DNA of 64,000 nucleotides from Tsukamurella pulmonis. GTDB taxonomy: Bacteria > Actinomycetota > Actinomycetes > Mycobacteriales > Mycobacteriaceae. The position numbers and the translations under genes were made by a program. The notes under the pieces are model-generated. The model saw nothing but the letters and a program-made list of their open reading frames with translations. It ran no database searches and was not told the DNA's origin. The DNA is taken from positions 1,426,001 to 1,490,000 of the forward strand of contig NZ_FNLF01000002.1 of assembly GCF_900103175.1 (NCBI RefSeq). The letters run 5' to 3'. The stretch's first letter is position 1. The number at the start of each line of letters is the position of its first letter. Below, piece after piece: positions 34,647 through 45,036 of this stretch.

Positions 34647-35304
34647 GACCAGAAAGTCCGTCGCCGCAGCGGTGGGGCGCAAGCGCACCCGGCTCAGCCC
34701 CCAGGCCCGGCGCCAACAGTTCATCGACCTGGGCCTGCTCAGTCTCAAGCACCAGGCGCTCGAACAGGTGTCCGTCGAGGACATCGCGAGCCAGGCCGGC
34801 GTGTCCGCGGGCCTGCTGTTCCACTACTTCGACTCGAAGCTCGACTTCCAGGTCGCGCTCGTCGAGGAGCAGGCACGCATCGTGGGGGAGGTCGCCACAC
34901 CGGATCGCGACCCCGAGGACATCGCCGACGTGATGCCCATCCTCAGCGCGACCCTCGGCACCTACGTCGACCACATCATGGACAACCGGCAGTCGCTGCT
35001 GCCCATGCTCGCCGGGGTCAGCTGGTCCGAGCCGAGGATCCGCACCGCCGTGAAGTCCGTGCGCGAGCAGATCGTCAATCACTTCGTGAACCAGGCCGAG
35101 AACATCGGCATCGACCGCTCGCCCCGGTTCGTCCTCGCCGTGCACGGTTGGATCGCCGTGGTCGAGGAGACCCTCGTGCAGTGGCTCGACGAGAACGCCG
35201 GCTTCGCCGAGATGACCCGCGACCAGGTCGTCGACCACCTCGCCACGATGTTCGTCGGGATGGCGGGGGCGGTCGGGCTGGATCTCACGTCCGGCGCGGC
35301 CTGA
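34645..35304 (+). CDS. TetR-family regulator
   Basis: 219 residues. HTH (about 22-68): RQQFIDLGLLSL, VSVEDIASQAGVSAGLLFHYFDSKLDFQVALV. The ligand domain is helical with WIAVVEETLVQWLDENAG, typical of TetR proteins that control fatty-acid or steroid oxidoreductases. GTG 34645 overlaps its presumed operator, so autorepression is likely. Divergent SDR is the evident target. Confidence 0.88.
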   Translation: MTRKSVAAAVGRKRTRLSPQARRQQFIDLGLLSLKHQALEQVSVEDIASQAGVSAGLLFHYFDSKLDFQVALVEEQARIVGEVATPDRDPEDIADVMPILSATLGTYVDHIMDNRQSLLPMLAGVSWSEPRIRTAVKSVREQIVNHFVNQAENIGIDRSPRFVLAVHGWIAVVEETLVQWLDENAGFAEMTRDQVVDHLATMFVGMAGAVGLDLTSGAA

Positions 35305-35364
35305 CGGTCCGCTTCGGCCGGGGTGGCGGCGACGCCTCCCCGAGCGCGCCGTCGGAACAGCGAG

Positions 35365-35399
35365 AAGGGCCGGCCCTCCCGTGGGGAGAGCCGGCCCTT
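35365..35399. terminator. bidirectional terminator, TetR / kgd
   Basis: 16-base arms at 35365-35380 and 35384-35399 with a single mismatch, core AAGGGCCGGC, between convergent stops. Loop of three bases. Confidence 0.82.
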
Positions 35400-35416
35400 G
35401 TCGTTGATTCAGCCGA

Positions 35417-38400
35417 TCAGACGGTGAAGGCCTCGTCGATGATCTGGGCCTGCTCGACGGCGTGCACCTTCGACGAACCCGAGCACGGGGCCGACATCGC
35501 GCGCCGCGAGACGCGCTTGATGCCCCGCAGGCGCTCGTCGAGCTCGGGGAGCTCGAGACCGAAGAACGGCCATGCGCCCTGGTTCGCCGGCTCCTCCTGG
35601 ACCCAGCGGACGTCGGTGGCGTTCGGGTACTTGTCGAGCGTGGCCGGCAGGCGCCGCGAGGGGAGCGGGTAGAGCTGCTCCATGCGGATGATCGCGACGT
35701 CGTCGCGGCCGTCCTTCTTCCGGCGCGCCTCCAGCTCGTAGTAGAGCTTGCCCGAGACCAGCAGCAGCTTGGTGACCTTGCCGCGATCGCCGCCCTCGAC
35801 CTCGAACGCCGGATCGTCGATCACCGAGCGGAACTTGCCCGAGGTGAAGTCCTCGACGGGGCTGACGGCGGCCTTGTTGCGCAGCATCGACTTCGGCGTC
35901 GCGACCACCATCGGGCGGCGCACGCCGTCGAGGGCGTGGCGACGCAGCAGGTGGAAGTACGAGGCGGGGGTCGACGGCATCGCGACCGTCATCGAGCCCT
36001 CGGCGCACAGCTGCAGGAAGCGCTCGATGCGCGCCGACGTGTGGTCCGGTCCCTGGCCCTCGTGGCCGTGGGGGAGCAGCAGCGTCACGCCCGAGGTCTG
36101 GCCCCACTTGGCCTCGCCCGAGCTGATGAACTCGTCGATGATCGACTGCGCGCCGTTGACGAAGTCACCGAACTGCGCCTCCCAGCACACCAGCGCCGAC
36201 TCGTCGGCCACGGAGTAGCCGTACTCGAAGCCCAGGCCGGCGAACTCGGTGAGCGCCGAGTCGTAGACCATGAACTTGCCCGGCGACGCGGTCCCGTCGG
36301 GGCCGAGGTTGTCCAGCGGGGTGTACTCAGCGCCGGTCTGCCGGTCGATGAGCACCGCGTGGCGCTGCGTGAACGTGCCGCGGCGGCTGTCCTGGCCGGC
36401 CAGGCGGACCGTGCGGCCCTCCTCGAGCAGCGTGCCGAAGGCCAGCAGCTCACCGAACGCCCAGTCGATGCCGCCCTCGCGCGACATCTCGAAGCGGCGC
36501 TTGACCACGGGGGCCACGCGCGGGTGCACGGTGAAGCCCTCGGGGACGTTGGCGTACGCGTCGCCCACGCGCTGGATCTGCTCCAGCGGCACCGCGGTCA
36601 CGAGCGAGCTCGGCAGCGGCTGGTCGGCGATGATCGACGGCGCGGGCTCGGCCTGGAACTTCTCGAGCTCCTTGACCTCGTTGAAGACCCGCTCCAGCTG
36701 GCCCTGGTAGTCGCGCAGGGCGTCCTCGGCCTCCTTGGTCGAGATGTCGCCACGGCCGATGAGGGCCTCGGTGTAGGACTTGCGGACACCGCGCTTGGTG
36801 TCGATCACGTCGTACATGCCGGGCTGGGTCATCGACGGGTCGTCGCCCTCGTTGTGGCCGCGCCGGCGGTAGCAGACGAGGTCGATCACGACGTCCTTGT
36901 GGAAGCGCTCGCGGAAGTCGACGGCGAGCTTGGCCACCCACACGCAGGCCTCGGGATCGTCGCCGTTGACGTGGAAGATCGGCGCGCCGATCATCTTCGC
37001 GACGTCGGTGCTGTACTGCGAGCTGCGCGAGTTCTCCGGCGAGGTGGTGAAGCCCACCTGGTTGTTGACCACGATGTGCACCGTGCCGCCGTTGGTGAAC
37101 CCGTCGAGGTTCGCCATGTTCAGCGTCTCGGCCACCACGCCCTGGCCCGCGAAGGCCGCGTCGCCGTGCAGCATGAGCGGCATGACGGGGTGCACGCCCT
37201 CGGGCGGGTTGAGCATGTCCTGCTTGGCGTGCACGATGCCCTCGAGCACCGGGTCGACCGCCTCGAGGTGCGAGGGGTTCGCGACCAGCGAGACGGTGAT
37301 CTCGTTCTCGCCGAACATCTGGTAGTACTTGCCCTCGGCGCCGAGGTGGTACTTCACATCGCCCGAGCCGTGCGCCTGCGCCGGGTTCAGGTTGCCCTCG
37401 AACTCGGTGAAGATCTTGCTGTAGGGCTTGCCGACGATGTTGGCCAGCACGTTGAGGCGACCGCGGTGCGGCATGCCGATGACGACCTCGTCGAGAGCGT
37501 GCTCGGCGGCCTGGTCGAGCACGGCGTCCATCATCGGGATGACGGACTCGGCGCCCTCGAGCGAGAACCGCTTCTGGCCGACGTACTTGGTCTGCAGGAA
37601 GGTCTCGAAGGCCTCGGCGGCGTTGAGCTTGCTGAGGATGTACTTCTGCTCGGCGACCGTCGGCTTGATCTCCTTGGTCTCCACGCGCTCCTGCAGCCAC
37701 TTCTGCTGCTCGGGCTGGAGGATGTGCGTGTACTCGATGCCCACGTGGCGGCAGTAGGCGTCGCGCAGTACGGAGAGCACCTTGCGCAGCTTGAGCCGCT
37801 CGGCACCGTGGAAGCCGCCCACGTTGAAGGTGCGGTCGAGGTCCCACAGCGTGAGCTCGTAGGTGAGCACGTTGAGATCGGGGTGCGATTCGAGGCTGTC
37901 GTTGTTGAAGCGCAGCGGATCGACGTCGGCCATGAGGTGGCCGCGGGCGCGGTACGCGGCGATGAGCTCGAGGACGCGGGCGTCCTTGTCGATACCGTGC
38001 GGCGGGATGTCCTGCCGCCACCGGATCGGCTCGTACGGCACGTGCATCGTGCGGAAGATGTCGTCCCAGAAGGCGTCGCTCAGCGTGAGCTCGTGGACGT
38101 ACCGCAGGAAGTCGCCGGACTCGGCGCCCTGGATGATGCGGTGGTCGTAGGTCGAGGTCAGCGTGGTGAGCTTGCCGACGGCGAGCTCGGCGATCTTCTC
38201 GTCGCTCGCGCCCTGGAACTCGGCGGGGTACTCCATGGCGCCGACGCCGATGATCGCGCCCTGGCCGACCATCAGGCGGGGCACCGAGTGCACGGTGCCG
38301 ATGCCGCCCGGGTTGGTCAGCGAGATCGTGACGCCGGCGAAGTCCTCGGCGCCGAGCTTGCCCGTGCGGGCGCGGCGGACGATGTCCTCGTAGGCGGCCA

Positions 38401-39172
38401 CGAACTGGCCGAAGTCCATCGTCTCGGCTTCCTTGACGCCCGCGACCACGAGGCTGCGGCTGCCGTTCTTGCCGACCAGGTCGATCGCGATGCCGAGGTT
38501 CACGTGCGGCGGGGTCACCGCGTTCGGCTTGCCGTCGACCTCGGCGAAGTGTCGGTTCATGTTCGGGAACGCCTTGACGCCCTGGACCAGCGCGTAGCCC
38601 AGGATGTGGGTGAAGCTGATCTTGCCGCCGCGGGTGCGCGCGAGGTGGTTGTTGATGACCACGCGGTTGTCGAACATCACCTTGACCGGCATCGAGCGCA
38701 CCGACGTGGCCGTCGGCACCTCGCGGCTGGCGTTCATGTTCTTGACGACGGCGTTCGCCGCGCCGCGGAGCACGGTGCGCTCCTCCTCGGCGGGGAACGT
38801 GGCGGCGGGCGGGGCCTTGGGCGCCGGGGCGGGCTTCGCGGGCGACGACGGCGCCGGGGTCACCGGCGCGGACGGCGCGGGCGTCAGCGTGGTCTGCGCC
38901 GCCTTGGGGGCCTTGGCGGCCGGTGCCGCCGCAGGAGCGGAGGACGCCGCGGGCGCCGCGGCGGGCTGTGCCGCGGGGGCCGGGGAGGCGGCGGCCGCCG
39001 GGGCCGCGCCGTTACTGCCGGCGTCGCTACCCTGTGCAACCCCGGGGGTGTACTTCGAGAGGAATTCGTGCCAGCTCGGGTCGACCGAATTCGGGTCGGC
39101 CTTGAACCGCTCGTACATCTCCTCGACCAGCCACTCGTTTTGGCCGAAATCCGATACAGAACTGCTGCTCAC
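35417..39172 (-). CDS. kgd: multifunctional 2-oxoglutarate dehydrogenase/decarboxylase (Kgd)
   Basis: 1251 residues; the M. tuberculosis enzyme is 1231. One chain combines an E1 N-terminal segment ([14 protein letters not shown], 14-27), an Ala/Pro linker (about 45-125), an E2o-like acyltransferase domain (about 130-365) with catalytic DHR at 343-345, and the thiamine-diphosphate E1 domain (about 400-1251). The E1 part has [17 protein letters not shown] near 668 and the [10 protein letters not shown] that completes the ThDP motif. It feeds 2-oxoglutarate into succinyl-CoA, succinate semialdehyde or hydroxy-oxoadipate, and in relatives is controlled by the FHA protein GarA. GTG start at 39172 with GAGGA upstream. 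Confidence 0.96.
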   Translation of the reverse strand: MSSSSVSDFGQNEWLVEEMYERFKADPNSVDPSWHEFLSKYTPGVAQGSDAGSNGAAPAAAASPAPAAQPAAAPAASSAPAAAPAAKAPKAAQTTLTPAPSAPVTPAPSSPAKPAPAPKAPPAATFPAEEERTVLRGAANAVVKNMNASREVPTATSVRSMPVKVMFDNRVVINNHLARTRGGKISFTHILGYALVQGVKAFPNMNRHFAEVDGKPNAVTPPHVNLGIAIDLVGKNGSRSLVVAGVKEAETMDFGQFVAAYEDIVRRARTGKLGAEDFAGVTISLTNPGGIGTVHSVPRLMVGQGAIIGVGAMEYPAEFQGASDEKIAELAVGKLTTLTSTYDHRIIQGAESGDFLRYVHELTLSDAFWDDIFRTMHVPYEPIRWRQDIPPHGIDKDARVLELIAAYRARGHLMADVDPLRFNNDSLESHPDLNVLTYELTLWDLDRTFNVGGFHGAERLKLRKVLSVLRDAYCRHVGIEYTHILQPEQQKWLQERVETKEIKPTVAEQKYILSKLNAAEAFETFLQTKYVGQKRFSLEGAESVIPMMDAVLDQAAEHALDEVVIGMPHRGRLNVLANIVGKPYSKIFTEFEGNLNPAQAHGSGDVKYHLGAEGKYYQMFGENEITVSLVANPSHLEAVDPVLEGIVHAKQDMLNPPEGVHPVMPLMLHGDAAFAGQGVVAETLNMANLDGFTNGGTVHIVVNNQVGFTTSPENSRSSQYSTDVAKMIGAPIFHVNGDDPEACVWVAKLAVDFRERFHKDVVIDLVCYRRRGHNEGDDPSMTQPGMYDVIDTKRGVRKSYTEALIGRGDISTKEAEDALRDYQGQLERVFNEVKELEKFQAEPAPSIIADQPLPSSLVTAVPLEQIQRVGDAYANVPEGFTVHPRVAPVVKRRFEMSREGGIDWAFGELLAFGTLLEEGRTVRLAGQDSRRGTFTQRHAVLIDRQTGAEYTPLDNLGPDGTASPGKFMVYDSALTEFAGLGFEYGYSVADESALVCWEAQFGDFVNGAQSIIDEFISSGEAKWGQTSGVTLLLPHGHEGQGPDHTSARIERFLQLCAEGSMTVAMPSTPASYFHLLRRHALDGVRRPMVVATPKSMLRNKAAVSPVEDFTSGKFRSVIDDPAFEVEGGDRGKVTKLLLVSGKLYYELEARRKKDGRDDVAIIRMEQLYPLPSRRLPATLDKYPNATDVRWVQEEPANQGAWPFFGLELPELDERLRGIKRVSRRAMSAPCSGSSKVHAVEQAQIIDEAFTV

Positions 39173-39309
39173 GGCAGGTCCTCGCCTCGATTCATCATCG
39201 TCGTCTTGGGCGCGCGCCGTACTGGATCACAGACGGCGCAAGTCCGCGCGGTCCAGGGTAGTCCACCACGGAAAACGTGTGTCGGCTTACTCCGGTTACG
39301 CGGACGCGG

Positions 39310-40089
39310 TCATTCGGTCGCGGTGCCGGGCAGCCCGGGGGCCGGCTCGTCGACCGTGGCCCCGTCGACCACCCGCAGGTGGGCGGCGGGCCAGGTGGTG
39401 GGGACGGGCCCGAAGGCCTCGCGGGCGTTCTTGATGACGCCCTTGCCCAGCGCGCGGTTGCCGCCGGCGCCCACCACGAGGCCGATCCCGGCGGGCAGCA
39501 GCTTGCCGAGCAGGAGCGGCGCCCGCTTGGCCATGAAGCGCCGCGTGAACATCTTCATCAGCTGCTTGTTGAGGTTGCCCAGGCCCGGGATCTGGGTCGG
39601 GTTCTTCTTCAGGCTCAGCAGCGAGGCGTTCTTCGCCCCGACGGTGGCGCGCAGCGCGCCGAGCCCCGCATCACCGAGGACGGCGGTGAGCACCAGCGCC
39701 TTGCGCATCTCCCGGTCGTCGACCGAGATGCCGTACACCTCGGCCACCGCGAGCGCGTACAGCGCCGAGGCCTCCATGAAGACTACGGTCTCCGCGCCCA
39801 CGGCGCCCAGCGCGGCGACGGTGCCGACCCCGGGGACCGCGGCAGTCGCGCCCACCGCGCCACCGCTGCCGGTCACGGCCAGCAGGTAGCGCTTCTCAAG
39901 CCGGGCGATGATCTGCGCGGGCGTCTCGTCGGGGTGATCCGCGCGCAGGCCCGCGACGTACTTCGCGACCGCCGGGCCCTGCAGCCGTGCGGCGCGGTCG
40001 ATGACGGCGCCGATGACGCCGCCACCGTCGTGCTTGACGGCGGGGAGGTTGGGCTGATCGGGCTGGGTGCGAGCGGGCTTGTTCGCCAT
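39310..40089 (-). CDS. EcsC-like membrane-associated protein (Rv1249c-like position)
   Basis: 259 residues, function unknown. The pattern AAVPGVGTVAALGAVGAETVVFMEASALYALAVAEVYGI (written here in overlapping parts: AAVPGVGTVAALGAVG, then VFMEASALYALAVAEVYGI) resembles the EcsC family. A second Gly-rich hydrophobic stretch (LLPAGIGLVVGAGGNRALG, about 193-211) follows. These could be shallow membrane or lipid-binding helices. It lies upstream of kgd on the same strand, 137 bases away, as in M. tuberculosis. Confidence 0.65.
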   Translation of the reverse strand: MANKPARTQPDQPNLPAVKHDGGGVIGAVIDRAARLQGPAVAKYVAGLRADHPDETPAQIIARLEKRYLLAVTGSGGAVGATAAVPGVGTVAALGAVGAETVVFMEASALYALAVAEVYGISVDDREMRKALVLTAVLGDAGLGALRATVGAKNASLLSLKKNPTQIPGLGNLNKQLMKMFTRRFMAKRAPLLLGKLLPAGIGLVVGAGGNRALGKGVIKNAREAFGPVPTTWPAAHLRVVDGATVDEPAPGLPGTATE

Positions 40090-40209
40090 GGTGACCTCCG
40101 TCGTGTGCGATCCCGTCGGGACCGTCCATATCCCTTGTTACCACCGATCGCGGCCGGAAATTCCCCGTCCGTGATCGAGCGCACCTCCGCCCCGCGTACC
40201 GTCCGCACC

Positions 40210-40638
40210 ATGCCGAGCATCGACGAGCAGCCGTACACCCTGGTGATCCCCACCCGCTGGAAGGACAACGACGTCTACGGGCACGTCAACAACGTCGTCT
40301 ACTACAGCTTCTTCGACACGGTGATCAACACGTACCTGATCGCCGAGGGCGGCCTCGACATCCACGACGGCCCCACCATCGGCCTCTGTGTGGAATCTCA
40401 CTGCCGCTACGACGCCCCGCTGGCGTTCCCGGAGCACGTCACCGCCGGCCTGGCCGTCACGAAGCTGGGCCGCTCCAGCGTGAAGTACGCCGTGACCCTC
40501 TTCGACGGCGCCGGCGCCCCGGCGGCGGAGGGCTGGTTCGTGCACGTCTTCGTCGACCGGGCGACGCGGCGCCCGGCGTCCGTCCCCGACGGCGTGCGGG
40601 CGGCGCTGGAGCGGCTGCTCGTCGGTGGGGCCGCGTAA
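40210..40638 (+). CDS. acyl-CoA thioesterase, hotdog fold (FadM/YbgC-like)
   Basis: 142 residues of the 4-hydroxybenzoyl-CoA thioesterase-like hotdog fold. RWKDNDVYGHVNNVVYYSFFD (residues 15-35; the Asp and His-Val-Asn-Asn are the family active-site region) is decisive. It hydrolyses acyl-CoA; chain preference unknown. ATG 40210 has TACCGT 7 bases upstream (leaderless). Its TAA stop doubles as part of the -10 of the next gene. Confidence 0.9.
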   Translation: MPSIDEQPYTLVIPTRWKDNDVYGHVNNVVYYSFFDTVINTYLIAEGGLDIHDGPTIGLCVESHCRYDAPLAFPEHVTAGLAVTKLGRSSVKYAVTLFDGAGAPAAEGWFVHVFVDRATRRPASVPDGVRAALERLLVGGAA

Positions 40639-40648
40639 CCTCCGCAGC

Positions 40649-41272
40649 ATGGCCTTCCGCACGCCGCTCGAGCCCGTCACCCTGACCGGGCACCTGGTCA
40701 CCCTGGTGCCGCTCGCGCACGATCAGCACGACGGCCTCGCCGAGGCGCTCGAGGACGGGCACCTGTGGGACCGCTGGTACACCTCCGTGCCCTCCCCGTC
40801 GGGACTGCGCGCCGAGATCGATCGCCGGCTCGCGCTGCAGGAGCGCGGCGAGATGATCCCCTTCACCGCGATCGACGCCGCGGGCCGGGTGCTCGGCATG
40901 ACCACCTACTACGACATCGACGCGACGGTCCCGCGGATGGAGATCGGCTACACCTGGAACCGCGCGTCCGCGCACGGCACGGGCACCAACGCCGAGTCCA
41001 AGCTGCTGCTGCTCCGGCACGCCTTCGACGTGCTCGGCTGCGAGTGCATCGGCCTGCGCACCCAGTGGGTCAACACCCAGTCCCGCGAGGCCATCGCGCG
41101 CCTGGGCGCCAAGCAGGACGGGGTGCTGCGCAGTTACAAGCGCTACCGCAACGGGGCGCTGCAGGACGCCGTGCTCTTCTCCATCCTCCGGCACGAGTGG
41201 CCCACGGTGAACGCGCACCTGCGGCACCGTCTGCGCCACCGGCACGAGGCCTACCGGGCCGTCCCCGAGTAG
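40649..41272 (+). CDS. GNAT N-acetyltransferase (RimJ/RimL type)
   Basis: 207 residues. GNAT fold with LVPLAHDQHDGLAEAL at the start, EIGYTWNRASAHGTGTNAESKLLLLRHAF as motif A and LRTQWVNTQSREAIARLGAKQDGVLR as motif B. Resembles acetyltransferases acting on protein N-termini or antibiotics; substrate unknown. ATG 40649 is 10 bases after the thioesterase stop, with TAACCT 7 bases upstream. Confidence 0.87.
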   Translation: MAFRTPLEPVTLTGHLVTLVPLAHDQHDGLAEALEDGHLWDRWYTSVPSPSGLRAEIDRRLALQERGEMIPFTAIDAAGRVLGMTTYYDIDATVPRMEIGYTWNRASAHGTGTNAESKLLLLRHAFDVLGCECIGLRTQWVNTQSREAIARLGAKQDGVLRSYKRYRNGALQDAVLFSILRHEWPTVNAHLRHRLRHRHEAYRAVPE

Positions 41273-41276
41273 CGCC

Positions 41277-44183
41277 GTGCCCCGACCGCAACCGCTCGCG
41301 CACGGGCTGTGGCGTCCCGGCCTCGGCCTCGCGCTGTGGTTCACCGACGAGGTCGGCGAGCCGACCGCCGATCCCGACCCGGCCGCGCTGCCCGCCCCGA
41401 TCGCCGAGGTGCTCGGCGACCGCCGCCCCCGCCGCTCGGTCACGCTCGCGGGTCCGCAGGGCCGGATCGTCGCGCCCGCGCTCACCCTCGGCCCGGCGCG
41501 CGCCGCCGCGCTGCTCGACGCCCTCTCCCCGTCCGACGGTGCCGGCGACCTGCGGTACCTGCGCTGGGTCGCGAAGTCCGTCGAGCGATTCGTCGCCGCC
41601 GGTGCCGTGACGCCGGCGCTGCGGGGCGACGACGGCGAGCAGATCGTGCGGTGGGCGCCCATCGAGTCCGTGCAGTGGCGCACCTGGGCGCAGTCCGCGG
41701 CCGCCGCGCTGCCACCGGTGCTGCGCCGCACGGGCGATCTCGCTGCCGTTCTGGACATGGCCGCCGAGTTCGCCGACGGGTACGCGCGCCGGCGACTCGG
41801 CGACGGCCCGTGGACGTGGGTAGCGGCGCCGTCCCTGCGGGCCCTGGTCACGGGGGATCCCCTGCCGGCGCGGGCGGTCGCGGACGCGGGCGCCGCCGCG
41901 GCGTGGACCGAGTGGGGCGGCAGCGTCCGCTCCGCCGAGACCCTCCTGGTACTGCGGCTGATCGAGCCCGACGGCCGCAGCCCGGGGGAGAACCCGTTGG
42001 CGCCGTACGCGGTGCGGCCCACTCGCGTCGATCCCGAGGGCGGCGCCCCGCCGACGCTCTGGCGGCTCGAGGTCTGCCGCCGCGTCCCCGGCGCCGCGCC
42101 CGTCCGGGTCGAGCCGAGCCGGATGAGCCCCGTCGACCTGGACGACCTGGCGGGCGAACTGGCCCGGGCCCTGGCGGTGTACCCGCCGCTCAAGCGGGTC
42201 GCACAGGACGAGTCGTCGCTGGACTTCCTGCTCACCACGCCGGAGGCCGAGGCGTTGTTCCTCGAGGGGGCACCGGGGCTGACCAAGGCGGGGTACGAGG
42301 TGCTGCTGCCGGCGTCGATCGCGACGGTGCGCCCCGCGCTGCGGCTGGTCGGGCGCGAGCAGCCCGGTCGGACGGCGCTGACCGTGCAGGCCGGCCTCGC
42401 GGAGATCAAGGACTTCGCATGGCAGCTGGCGGTCGGCGATTCGGTGCTCACCGCGAGCGAGCTCGCGACGCTCGCGAACTCCGCATCCGGACTGGTCGAG
42501 GTGCGCGGCAAGTGGGTGCGCGCGGACCGGCGCACGCTGGCGAACGCGGCGCGGTTCGTCGCCGAGCAGCGCTCCGCGGCGGAGTCCGGCACCGACCTGA
42601 GCGAGCTGCTCGGCATGATCGCCGACCCCACGGCCCTGCCCGCGCCGCTCGCCGCCGTCGACGGGCTCGGCTGGCTCGACTCCGTCTACCGCGGCGGCTC
42701 CATCGCACCGGCGGAGGTGACGGCGCCGTCGACGCTCAAGGCCCGGCTGCGCGACTACCAACTCCGCGGGCTCGAATGGCTGGTCACGCTGTGGCGCAGC
42801 GGGATCGGCGCCGTCCTCGCCGACGACATGGGCCTGGGCAAGACGATCCAGGTGCTCGCGCTGCTATGCCACGAGCGGGAGGCGGGCGAGCCGGTCCGGC
42901 CGACGCTGCTGGTGTGCCCGATGTCGGTGGTGGGCAACTGGGTCGCGGAGGCGCAGCGCTTCGCGCCCGGGCTGCGCGTGCACGTGCACCACGGCAGCGA
43001 CCGGCCCACGGGGGAGGAGTTCGGTGCGGTCGCAGCCGAATCCGACGTCGTCGTCACCACGTTCGCGCTCGCCGCGCGCGACCGGGAACTGCTCGCCGGG
43101 CATCACTGGGGCCGGGTCGTCGTGGACGAGGCGCAGCACATCAAGAACGTCAACACCGCTGCCGCCAAGGCGGTCCGGTCGATCCCCGCCGCTCACCGGA
43201 TCGCGCTCACCGGCACGCCCGTGGAGAACCGGCTCGAGGACCTGCGCGCCGTGATCGACCTGGTCAATCCCGGCCTGCTGGGCTCGGCGCGCACCTTCCG
43301 CAACCGGTTCGCGCTGCCCATCGAGCGCGAGCAGGACCAGGCCGCCGTGCGCCGGCTGAACACCCTGACCTCGCCGTTCATCCTGCGTCGCGAGAAGACC
43401 GACCCCGCCATCGCCCCGGAACTGCCGGAGAAGGCCGAGTTCACGGTCCGGGCCTCGCTCACCCCCGAGCAGGCCGGGCTCTACCAGGCGGTGCTCGACG
43501 AACTGGTGCGCGAGCTGCGGGAGTCGCAGGGCATGGGGCGGCGCGGGCTGGTGCTGGCCTCGCTGACCCGGCTCAAACAGATCTGCAACCACCCGGCGCA
43601 CTACCTCGGTGACGGCTCGCCGCTGCTGCGCCGCGGGCAGCACCGCTCGGGCAAGGTCGAGCTGCTCGCCGACATCCTCACCACCGTCGCCGACGAGGGC
43701 GAGCGCGCGCTCGTCTTCACCCAGTACGCCGAGTTCGCGCGGATGCTGCAGCCGTGGCTCTCGGGCCTGCTCGGCGCGGAGGTCCCCGTGCTCGACGGTG
43801 CCGTGCCCCGCACCGAGCGCGACGCGATGGTGGCGCGGTTCCAGTCCGGCGACGGTGCGCCCGCCCTCGTCGCGACCGTCAAGTCCGGCGGCACCGGCCT
43901 GAACCTCACGGCCGCCAATCACGTGATCCACGTGGATCGTTGGTGGAATCCGGCGGTGGAGAACCAGGCCACCGACCGCGCCTTCCGCATCGGCCAGACG
44001 CGGGCGGTGCAGGTCCGCAAGTTCGTCTGCGCGGGCACGCTCGAGGAGCGCATCGACGGGGTGATCGCCGCCAAGCGCGAGCTCTCGTCGATGACGGTAC
44101 GCACGGGCGAGGCCTGGCTGACGGAACTCAACAACGACGAGCTGTACGAGCTCGTCGCCCTGCGCGACGAGGCGGTGGTGTAG
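41277..44183 (+). CDS. helZ: SNF2/Rad54-family helicase (HelZ-like)
   Basis: 968 residues. The N-terminal 440 residues are the SNF2-associated domain of bacterial HelZ/HepA proteins. Motif I DDMGLGKTIQ lies near 515-524, motif II DEAQ near 616, motif III LTGTPVENRL, and the second RecA lobe has FTQYAEF and RWWNPAVENQATDRAFRIGQT. It translocates on double-stranded DNA, probably remodelling protein-DNA complexes. The SWIM zinc-finger gene begins directly after its stop, a conserved pairing (Rv2101 region). GTG start at 41277, 4 bases after the preceding stop. Confidence 0.92.
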   Translation: MPRPQPLAHGLWRPGLGLALWFTDEVGEPTADPDPAALPAPIAEVLGDRRPRRSVTLAGPQGRIVAPALTLGPARAAALLDALSPSDGAGDLRYLRWVAKSVERFVAAGAVTPALRGDDGEQIVRWAPIESVQWRTWAQSAAAALPPVLRRTGDLAAVLDMAAEFADGYARRRLGDGPWTWVAAPSLRALVTGDPLPARAVADAGAAAAWTEWGGSVRSAETLLVLRLIEPDGRSPGENPLAPYAVRPTRVDPEGGAPPTLWRLEVCRRVPGAAPVRVEPSRMSPVDLDDLAGELARALAVYPPLKRVAQDESSLDFLLTTPEAEALFLEGAPGLTKAGYEVLLPASIATVRPALRLVGREQPGRTALTVQAGLAEIKDFAWQLAVGDSVLTASELATLANSASGLVEVRGKWVRADRRTLANAARFVAEQRSAAESGTDLSELLGMIADPTALPAPLAAVDGLGWLDSVYRGGSIAPAEVTAPSTLKARLRDYQLRGLEWLVTLWRSGIGAVLADDMGLGKTIQVLALLCHEREAGEPVRPTLLVCPMSVVGNWVAEAQRFAPGLRVHVHHGSDRPTGEEFGAVAAESDVVVTTFALAARDRELLAGHHWGRVVVDEAQHIKNVNTAAAKAVRSIPAAHRIALTGTPVENRLEDLRAVIDLVNPGLLGSARTFRNRFALPIEREQDQAAVRRLNTLTSPFILRREKTDPAIAPELPEKAEFTVRASLTPEQAGLYQAVLDELVRELRESQGMGRRGLVLASLTRLKQICNHPAHYLGDGSPLLRRGQHRSGKVELLADILTTVADEGERALVFTQYAEFARMLQPWLSGLLGAEVPVLDGAVPRTERDAMVARFQSGDGAPALVATVKSGGTGLNLTAANHVIHVDRWWNPAVENQATDRAFRIGQTRAVQVRKFVCAGTLEERIDGVIAAKRELSSMTVRTGEAWLTELNNDELYELVALRDEAVV

Positions 44184-44966
44184 ATGGCGAGGAAGGCCCG
44201 CGACACTGCGCGGTCGATGGGCGGGACCTGGTTCACCCGGCGGCTGATCCAACAGCGCGAGGACGTCACCGAACGGCGCAAGGTGCAGTACGCGCGGCGG
44301 CTCTACCAGGAGCACCAGGTGTACTCGCTGGCGGTGGTGCCGGCCGCGGTGACGGCGACGGTGCAGGGCAGCCAGTTGGACCCGTTCGGCGTCTCGCTCG
44401 CGCGGGTGCCGGGCGATCCCGCCGCGGTGGTCTCCCTTCTGGTCGGTCAGGGCCCGTCCGCGGAACTGCTCGGCGTGACCCGGGGCGAGCTCGGCCGCAC
44501 GCTGGGTGAGCTGGTGCTGCCCGAGAGCGCGTCCGACGTGATCGTCGACTGCGCGTGCCCCGACGAGTCCGGTGCCTGCGTGCACGCGCTCGCCGTGACC
44601 TACGAGTTCTGCGCGGCGGCCGACGCCGACCCGTCGCTGGTCCTCGACTTCGCCGGGGTGCCGCTCGCCGGCCTGCTCGCGCGGGTGACCGCCGAGCGGG
44701 AGGGGCCGGCACCGTCGGCCCGGGGTGCCGACGGTGCCGGCGGGGACCAGGACGCCGAGGACTGGGACGCGGGCGCCGCGGCCTTCTACGGCGAGGGCCA
44801 CGACCTGCCGCCCCTGCCCGAGCCGAGCCCGATCGACCCGATGACGCTGCTCGATCCCTCGCTGCTGCGCGCGGCGCTGCGCCGCACCGGCACGAAGGCG
44901 GCCGAGGTCGCCGAGGCGACCGACGAGCTGGCCGAGCTCTACGACCGCCTGCGCGACCCGCGGTGA
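44184..44966 (+). CDS. SWIM zinc-finger protein
   Basis: 260 residues. The SWIM motif CxC...CxH is seen as DCACPDESGACVHALAV near 122-138. The N-terminal part (GGTWFTRRLIQQRED and YARRLYQEHQVYSL) is the conserved SNF2-partner region. SWIM domains bind DNA or protein. The ATG abuts the SNF2 stop with zero spacing, so the products likely act as a complex. The Asp/Glu-rich segment 175-210 is a linker. Confidence 0.88.
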   Translation: MARKARDTARSMGGTWFTRRLIQQREDVTERRKVQYARRLYQEHQVYSLAVVPAAVTATVQGSQLDPFGVSLARVPGDPAAVVSLLVGQGPSAELLGVTRGELGRTLGELVLPESASDVIVDCACPDESGACVHALAVTYEFCAAADADPSLVLDFAGVPLAGLLARVTAEREGPAPSARGADGAGGDQDAEDWDAGAAAFYGEGHDLPPLPEPSPIDPMTLLDPSLLRAALRRTGTKAAEVAEATDELAELYDRLRDPR

Positions 44967-45036
44967 CGCGGCGCTGATCGGACTTGTCGGTGGGAGTCAC
45001 TACCCTGAGGGGGCGACCTACGAGGGGGTGAAGAGC

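Noticed and set aside
35462-39889. Open frame of 1475 codons opposite kgd
   Set aside because: A GC-rich third-position artefact: kgd on the other strand has unmistakable domains, while this frame is low-complexity Arg/Gly/Ala with no motif.
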